Translations under genes and position numbers: made by a program
NCBI GenBank assembly: GCA_029844215.1
Contig: CM056733.1
Span: forward strand, 65,935,794 to 65,999,793
DNA length: 64,000 bases
Reading direction: 5' to 3'
From: Przewalskia tangutica
Lineage: Eukaryota; Streptophyta; Magnoliopsida; Solanales; Solanaceae
Notes under the pieces: generated by a model
What the model was told of the DNA's origin: nothing
Seen by the model: only the letters and a program-made list of their open reading frames with translations
The model's database searches: none
Shown: piece after piece, positions 57,072 through 64,000 of the stretch
Position numbering within the stretch: position 1 is the stretch's first letter
Layout: the number at the start of each line of letters is the position of its first letter

Positions 57072-60063
57072 ATGCAGTTGCAGGTGCTCTACTCGCTCTC
57101 CATTTTCATGGTGAGGGGTATTTTATATAGTTTTTGTCCAATTTTACACGATTTATTTCATTTTCGTCATCGTCTCATTCTGAAAATTTTACTATCGTAC
57201 TTCCAAATTCAGCATTGCTTTTAAAAGAGTATATATGAGAATATAATAATATCACAATTTATATGCTCATAATTAGGGGTGACAGATGAGTCGTTTGGAC
57301 TGAAGTTGAGCGGGTTAAGATGGGCTGAAGTTCTAGATGAGTCAATGTTCAACCCACCCAAAATTTACATGGGCTAAGCTGGGCGGATCAAAATGGGCTA
57401 AATGATGGGTCATAACCCAAATTGTCCAACTTGACCTATTTCTTTTACAAATTTCAAACTTATCTTTTATGATATTATTTTATTTTGTATGATATTTGAT
57501 TTTTTCATAATCTTTATTTTTAAAATAAGAATAATATTTTTAAGAATTTTTTCATTTTTATAAAAGCAAAAAAATATGAAATATAAATTTGAGGATGAGG
57601 TGGAGGTGGAAGGGGTAGTTGTGGATACGAGCGAAGTAAGAAAAAAATTCATATTTTTTATAAATTATTTATAAAAGTAATAAAATATAAAATAGAAATT
57701 TGAGAATGGGATAGGGGTAGGGCTGTTATCGGTTCGGATAACCCGAGAACCGGACCGAAATACCCGGACTGATACTTGGACCGAAAAGTTAACGGTCCGG
57801 ATATGAATACCAGACACAAGGATCCGGTTCGGCAACCAGGTCTAATTACCCGATAACTTATATGTTATCAGTTCCGGTCTGATACCCTTAGAATAGTTTG
57901 GAAATTGGGATGATGAATTGATTATCAATCCTTGGAATATTGTTATTATATATTATTTTAAGTTTGTTAATATGTATTATGTAAAGCAATAAAGGTAGTA
58001 AAGCATGGATTTTTATAAAAAGTAAAGTTGAGATTTTAAAGTAAAGTTGAGATTTTAAAGTAAAACAGAGATTTTAATATTTTGGATCGGTTTCGGACCG
58101 GAAACAGTATCCAGAACCGGACCAATAACTTTATCGGACCAGACCGGTAACCTTATCGTTCTAGTTCCGATATGTCGATACCCGGATCGATAACAACCCT
58201 AGGTGGGGGTGAGGTGGGGTGGGGGTAGGGCAGAGAGGGGTAATTTTTTTTCCATATTTTTATAAATTATTTATAAAAGTAAAAAAAATATAAAATAGAA
58301 ACTTGAGAATGTGGTAGGGCGGGGGAGAGGGGGTGGGGGTAAGAAAAAATTTCACATTTGTAATATTTTTTTTATAAAAATAACAAAAAATATGAAATAG
58401 AAATTTGAGAATGGGGTTGGGGTGGAGGGGGGTAGGGGATGAAAGAAAGAAAAAATCATATTTTTAATATTTTTTTATAAAAGTAACAAAAATATGAAAT
58501 ATAAATTTAAGGTGGGGTGGAGGGTAGGGGCGGGGAGGGAGAGGGTAGGGAGGTAAGAAAAATTATATTTTTAATAATTTTTTTATAAAAGTAACAAAAA
58601 TATGAAATAGAAATTTGAGAATGGGGTGGGGGTGGAGGGGTACGGGGAGATAAGAAAAAAATTCATATTTTTAATAATTTTTTTATAAAAATAACAAAAA
58701 TATAAAATAGAAATTTGAGTGGGGGTGGGGTGGAGGGTAGGGGGGAGGAGGAGGAAGAGGGGTAGGGGGAGGTAAGTAAAAATTTCATATTTTTATAAAA
58801 GTAAAAAAAAAATTTAGGATGGAGTGGGGTGGGGTAGGGGGTAGGGCGGGATGGTGTGGGGTAAAAGTGGGTGGGGTGGGGTGGAGTAGGAAATGTATGG
58901 GCATATATGTGAGAGTGGTTCAGTGCTTGAATGAGGGTTGGTGTATGGGAGGGGGTAGGGTTGATGGATAGTGTGATTGGTGTGCATTTGGGTATTTTTG
59001 TTCCGAAATAATAAAAGAATTTATAAATAATTATTTATAAATAAAAATCTTAATCTAGAGTGGAACTCTAATCATTAAAATTAAGTATTTTGATGGGTCA
59101 GGTTTGGACATCATCATGGGCTCATTTGGGTTGTTGATTTATGATGAGTCAACTTGGGCTAGCCCAAACCAACCCATCATCAAAACTACTCTTACCCATA
59201 CCCATGAAATCTTGGACGGATTGAGCGAGTCATTTAGATTTGGACTAATTTTGTCACCCCTACTCATAACCTTAGTACTCTTTGACAAATAAAAGTATTT
59301 GAAAATGGAGAAGCATGGGAGATACTGATAAAAATTTGTTGATTGTTGTATATAATAGCTTGCTTTTGTAGCAACTACTCATGCAGCTATATCTCCGGAG
59401 GTTTATTGGAAAATAAAATTGCCTAACACTCAAATTCCCAAAGTGATCAAAGATTTCCTTCCCCAAGCAGGTTAGTCTTAATTTCTCATCAATGAATATT
59501 GTTTTAGAGAGTTAATTTCACTTGTATATCATAAAATCAAAAGTTATACTTTGTCAAAAAAAATATATGTTGGATGAAATTTTGTGATTAGTATAAAAAG
59601 TTATGTGATTTTATTGTCATAGTGAGAAAAAATCAGTTACTTTTACATAGTAAAAGATATGTGACGTCCCTTTGGGGACATTCATATAGAATTGGGACAA
59701 GAGATATGTGACTATTGTTATAATGATTGCTTATTTTGTTAGCTATCAAATTGTTTTTGTTGAACACAATCATTGACGCTACTTAATTTGGTCAATACTC
59801 AACCATATGGGAAAATTGATTGTTGTTATATTAATACAGGGGATGAGACTCAAACAAAGAAGAAAGTATACTATGGTTTACATCAGCATGGAGTCTGGAT
59901 TTTCCATGCTGCTACCGAGGAAGAGATTCGTGAGCTAACAAATGAAAGTCCTACCAACCATACCGATCTTCAAGATAATTTCATTTACAAACCTTACTTC
60001 TTCGAAAAGGACTTGAAGAAAGGAAAAGTCATCAACTTTCCCTCTCTGAAAAACAAAAATTAA
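57072..60063 (+). CDS. BURP-domain-like secreted protein, truncated, 3 exons
   Basis: Exons 57072-57110, 59359-59470 and 59840-60063 join in frame (GT-AG borders, phases 0 and 1) to 124 aa. Residues 1 to about 22 (MQLQVLYSLSIFMLAFVATT) are a signal peptide. ISPEVYWKIKLPNTQIPKVI is the conserved N-terminal segment of USP/RD22/PG1-beta-type BURP proteins. YKPYFFEKDLKKGKVINF is the start of the BURP domain (the FF..DL motif). The frame stops at 60061; the next codons still resemble BURP sequence (APFWPREIS, 60064-60090) before a second stop near 60126. The four Cys-His motifs that define the domain are absent. BURP proteins act in the cell wall or apoplast. This copy is probably a pseudogene, though a short secreted protein cannot be excluded. 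Intron 1 contains a 2-kb hAT-like element. Confidence 0.65.
57545..58880. repeat. G-rich/A-rich tandem array inside the hAT-like element
   Basis: About eight copies of a unit of about 100-120 bases repeat: an A/T half (TTTTTATAAAAGTAACAAAA, ATGAAATAGAAATTTGAGA) and a G half (GGGGTGGGGGTGGAGGGGTA). One strand is almost pure purine in the G half. Unit length and the G half vary most. The array is split by a MITE at 57718-58201. Confidence 0.9.
57718..58201. mobile_element. Nested hAT-type MITE (484 bp)
   Basis: It starts TAGGGCTGTTATCGGTTCGG and ends, inverted, TAGGGTTGTTATCGATCCGG. The flanking 8-mers GATAGGGG (57710-57717) and GGTGGGGG (58202-58209) agree at six of eight positions, plausible in this drifting array. 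The interior is A+T rich with inverted CCGGACCG-type words and a triplicated AGTAAAGTTGAGATTTTAA block (58020-58080). Confidence 0.8.
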
Positions 60064-60130
60064 GCTCCCTTTTGGCCTCGCGAAATCTCTAGAGCTCTCT
60101 TGGTATTTTTACATTTTGATTCTGGATAAC

Positions 60131-60400
60131 AATACTCTTAAGTTACTCCTCTATTTATAGTGTGAAACTTCCTTGAAACTCTAACTGGTTGGTTGTGAAA
60201 GTTGAGAGAAAGAAGGCTGCAACTTGGACCTATTCCAGCTCCATGAATTTCTCAACAGCTTTGACTGTGTCTTCATGTTGCTTCGATTTCAAGCTTGACT
60301 TGTTCAATTCCCACGTTTTAAACACAGCTCCATATTCGACTTGCCTAGGGCATTTTTAACTCACAGTAACAAATACTGTTTTGACCGGAAGAATAGTCAA
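60131..60400. other. Intergenic DNA after the BURP remnant
   Basis: No open frame or transposon end was recognised. Confidence 0.4.
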
Positions 60401-61050
60401 AATCGTTTCCAAAAATGTTGGGTGAGATATTGCGGCAACATCGGAGACAATATCTGCAGAACACTGCGGATGTTGCGCAACATTGCGGGCAATATCTGCA
60501 GAACACTGCAAGATGTTGTACATGCATAAAATCTGGTGTTGTCACAACATCAACAATCTCCCATTTTTGCCTTTCTTCACAAAACTCCATACAAACCTAA
60601 AAATGCCAAGGATACGACTTATTGTAAATGTTTCCCATAACATTCCAAACTCAGCAAGATTGTAGTCATGCTCCCCCTCAACCTGCAGTTATAATTTCAA
60701 GTGTTGTATTGTAAATTAGATTAGTAAGAACATATGTTTGTCAGTCACAACATACGTACAACATTGTTGTAAGTACCAAAAGACTAACATCCATACATCA
60801 TCCACAGATAAAATATATACATATATATTTACAGATCAAAAATAGAACTATCTTATTGTCCACACATATCAATATCCATCAGCGTGAAGTAAGACAAAAC
60901 CAGTTTAGAATAAATGTTGGTCAAAATGTTGCACAACATTTGTCCCAATATATCTCCATACATGTATGTAGATATGTTGTTACAAATGTTACAACACTAG
61001 TTCCAACATTAACAATCTCCCCCTTTTTCTCTTTCTTCACAAAACCCACA
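60401..61050. repeat. Diverged duplication rich in AACATTG/GATGTTG words
   Basis: Segments about 60460-60590 and 60915-61050 share, in order, TTGCRCAACATT, TGTTRYNACAACAT-like words, AACAATCTCCC, then TTTCTTCACAAAAC. The second copy has a CTCCCCCTTTTTCT tract. The first has an internal duplication of GGNNCAATATCTGCAGAACA (60440-60465, 60485-60510). This looks like 3' non-coding sequence of the Copia element to the right. Confidence 0.6.
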
Positions 61051-61653
61051 CATTAACCAAACATGAACAATTTAGGTTCAGCATCATCAATCTCCCATTT
61101 GCTCTTTATTCAGCAATAACAGCATCAGTCTGAGAAGCAGCACCAGTAGGATGTTGTCCCAACATCGCAGGCAACATCCTTATGTTCAGTAAGTAGTAGC
61201 AGTCTCTCCATGCATAGTAGGTCTCCCCTGTATAGTAGAGTCTGTACAACTTCAGCTTCCTCCCCATGCATAAATAACAACATTTTCTCCTCCTTTTTGT
61301 GGAGAAAGAAGTATCATGAAATGAACTCTTGACTCTGAAAACTATCTGAACTGTCCTGAACTAATGTTGCCTAGATCGTTGATAACATTCCTGACAACAT
61401 CGTCATTTTCTGCATCCTTCTTCCATGTCAAGTCAATGTTTCTATCCTAGAGGAAGACTATTGTCCAGTTTACTGAGAGGTATTGAGCTTGGGTTCTTGT
61501 AGTCGACGGATGGCTAATCTTCATGGGGTATTGGATGGAGTGTTATCTGACAGTTGTATTAACATTGGAGAAGTATTCTATTGGTGAATATGTAGGAGAG
61601 GATTTTGGGAAATAATCAGAATACGTTTAAATATGAATATATTGTATTCACAT

Positions 61654-61684
<31 letters not shown>

Positions 61685-62639
61685 CAACCATCCATTATTG
61701 AAGTGTGAAATGATGATGAGTTCATCGGACAGATAGAAAACAATCCAATGAGAAGATTTTCCCCTTTTTTTTTTTAATAATAAAAAATATATTTTTTCCG
61801 GGAAATTTTTTGAAATGACATGAAAAATAGCAAACAAGAGGAGTATTATATAGAAGACAACATTTCTTTAAGTAACTCACAACAATATTTCCCAAAAAGT
61901 AGGTAGTGTAGAATAATTGGAACTTTTCACATCCCTAAAACAAAGTGTTTTACATAGCACAAAACATCATTAAAAATTTAAAAAGAAACGGTCCTCCAGA
62001 ATTTTGGATTTTCGTTATTTAGAGAGACGTGTTACATACCACAACCCAGAAAAAATAAGAAAAACAAGATTGATCAATGTACTGGACCACGATGTTGTGA
62101 ATGATGTTGGCAACATTTCAAAGTTCAACAAGCATTATGAGACTCGAAGGATTTTCTGATTTGGCAAATGATTATTCTGTACATGTTCATTATAAGACTG
62201 ATCGCTGGACTAATGTGATATTTTACCATTGTCCTTAATCAACTTAGTTGAACACATACAGAAACAAAAAAATATTAAGGAATTTTCAACTTTCTTGAAG
62301 CACATGGTACTCCTATAGAAGAGGAACGGTACCAAACTTAGAGTTTTGCTCTTTTTGTATAAAACCATATCTTTAGTAAAGGCTTCGCCTTTTTATGATA
62401 CTCCCATTTTATGATATACATAATTAATATATATACCATCACAGAGAACAGTATCGCTTTCAAACTTTGTCCTTGTGAAGTCATGCTTGATTCGTTTGAA
62501 AAACAGTGCAACATCACTACAACACATATCCTGTATATTGACTCAAACAGTAAATGTTACCCAGAATGTTAGAAAAACATTTCGGACAACATCTACCTAG
62601 TCTGTCTTATTTTCAAAGAAAACAGAGACCAAGAGATTT
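61051..62639. other. Non-coding stretch, probably Copia 3' region or LTR
   Basis: No credible open frames. A (TA)n microsatellite lies at 61661-61684. Scattered AACATT words suggest it belongs to the same element as the pol fragment to the right, but I could not define LTR ends. Confidence 0.4.
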
Positions 62640-64000
62640 TTTCAAGCTAGAAAATCTCTCATGATCTAGGGGTTTGGTAAAAATGTCAGCTAGTTGAGAA
62701 AGAGTATCAACATGTTCGATTTGAACTAGCTGTTTTCCACTAAGTCTCTTAAAAATGATGTCTTATGTTTATGTGTTTTGTATGTGAATGCTGAACATGA
62801 TTTTTAGAAATATTAATAGCACTCAGATTATCACAGTACAAAATCATAGTGTTGCTTGAAAAATATGTATAAGATTGTTGCCAAGATAAACAATATCCCT
62901 TACTTGTATTGTTCCTATCATTCACATCTCCATCCCAATTCAAGTCACTAAATCCTATTAAATTAGAATAAGTGTCATTGGAATACCAAAATTCCCAACT
63001 TATATGTGCCAACAACATATCGAATAGTATGTTTTACAACATTTAAGTGGAATATTTTGGGATATGCTTGAACACATGCACACACAAATACACTAAACAT
63101 AATGTTGGGCGACTAACAGTAAGATACAAAAGACTACCTATCATGAGTTGTTACAATGTTGGGTCAACATCTTCGCCAACATCGTCTTACATACCTTTTT
63201 GCGAGAAGTCCATTGGAGTTTTCATATGTTTAGCATTCTCCAATCCAAATCTTCTAACTAGATTCTTGGCATATTTGATTTGTGAGATGAAAGTTCCATC
63301 TTCACTTTGATTTATCTGCAGGCCTAAGAAATAAGTTAGTTCCAAATCATGTTCATCTCAAATGTTGATCACATAGCCTCGACATGAAAGTCTTAAGGTA
63401 CGACTGTGAGGTCGAGTCAAAAGATATGTCATCTACATAAATTTGAGCGATGATAATATCTATATCATGACATTTTATAAATAAAGTTCTATCAGATTCA
63501 TCATGACTAAAATCAAAACTAAGTAGAAGTCTAATCAAACGACCATACCACACACAAGAAGCTTGTTTACAACACCTATCAACCTATACAAATCATTTTT
63601 TGGGCTTGTATACATAATGTGGGTGGTGAGGATCCTCAAAATATAGACTTCCTTATCAAGAAAAACCATTTAGGAAAGCACTTTTAACAGCCATTTGGTA
63701 CAAGATAATTTTTAGACAACAATCAATAGCAAGGGTAAGTCTAATTGATTCAATTCTAGCCACAGGTGCAAATGTTTCATCATAGTCCATACCTTTAACC
63801 TGAGTATAGCCTTGAGCAACTAAATGAGCTTTATTTTGAACTATAGTTCTCTATTAGTCTGACTTAATCTATTTAGTTCCAATAACATTCGAATTGTTAA
63901 GACTTGGAACCGGATCTCGGACATCATTTCGAGAATGTTGCTCAAGCTCTTCTTGCATTGTTTGAATCCAAAAATCATCTTTTAGTGCTTTCAAAATATT
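62640..64000 (-). pseudogene. Copia pol fragment (SIRE-like), runs off the window
   Basis: Minus-strand order from the right edge: DDFWIQTMQEELEQHSRND (63970), NKAHLVAQGYTQVKGMDYDE and FAPVARIESIRLTLAIDC (63830-63720), MAVKSAFLNGF (63690), WYGRLIRLLLSFDFSHDESD (63553), catalytic YVDDI at about 63430, then RNase H pieces GFSDLNWDGDVNDRNNTSKGY and LYCDNLSAINISKNHVQHSH (62950-62770). About 40 residues between the last two are deleted. Stops interrupt the RT. Gag, protease and integrase would lie beyond the window. Confidence 0.85.

Larger units (their letters stand above)
57274..59262. mobile_element. hAT-like non-autonomous element (1,989 bp) in intron 1 of the BURP-like gene
   Basis: Termini are TAGGGGTGACAGATGAGTC and, inverted, TAGGGGTGACAAAATTAGTC. 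CTCATAAT (57266-57273) and CTCATAAC (59263-59270) form the 8-bp duplication with one change. The sub-termini are rich in inverted GGGCTAA, TGGGTCA and ATGGGCT words. The interior is a tandem array plus a nested MITE, with no transposase. It is unusually long for a MITE of this class. Confidence 0.9.

Overview
The window is plant nuclear DNA, most likely from a member of the nightshade family (Solanaceae). The evidence is the split genes with plant-type GT-AG introns, chloroplast-targeted proteins, and a dense mixture of Copia and Gypsy LTR retrotransposons, RTE-clade LINEs, tRNA-derived SINEs and hAT, Mutator, Stowaway and PIF/Harbinger DNA-transposon relics whose ends resemble solanaceous families. 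The family-level assignment is recognition, not a database result.

Three host genes can be modelled, all on the + strand. (1) A CPP1/CDF1-like (DUF3353) chloroplast membrane protein, 11098-14393, four coding exons, 271 aa. (2) A plastid class I fructose-bisphosphate aldolase, 23740-26843, six exons, 395 aa, with one GC-AG intron. (3) A truncated BURP-domain-like secreted protein, 57072-60063, three exons, 124 aa, whose reading frame stops inside the start of the BURP domain. The genes are functionally unrelated.

Layout. 1-1900: minisatellite, a PIF/Harbinger transposase fragment and a possible leader exon. 1893-3059: a solo LTR with a 5-bp target duplication. 3092-10102: a three-level nest, a SINE containing an RTE LINE that contains a Tork-like Copia element. 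10.1-14.4 kb: CPP1-like gene with a hAT MITE and an RTE copy in its introns. 16.4-23.3 kb: minus-strand Copia element carrying a Mutator-like foldback element and a SINE, ending about 440 bp upstream of the aldolase start codon. 23.4-26.9 kb: aldolase gene, with three small transposons in intron 1. 27.9-37.7 kb: minus-strand SIRE-like Copia with an extra env-like coding region. 37.8-45.15 kb: minus-strand Copia interrupted by a 2.5-kb Gypsy-type solo LTR. 45.15-49.2 kb: a plus-strand Copia joined head to head with the preceding one. 49.2-56.9 kb: Gypsy LTR pieces, minisatellites, Copia fragments and an RTE copy. 57.0-60.1 kb: BURP-like gene whose first intron holds a 2-kb hAT-like element made largely of a G-rich tandem array. 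60.1-64 kb: repetitive non-coding DNA and a minus-strand Copia pol fragment running off the window.

All retrotransposon coding regions that I could follow are broken by stops, frameshifts or lost catalytic residues, so the window looks like an old, repeatedly invaded intergenic landscape around three host genes. I found no convincing new biological system. The most notable observations are the nested insertions that can be dated relative to one another from their target duplications, the hAT element with a tandem array inside a decaying BURP gene, the GC-AG aldolase intron, and the transposon load of the introns.
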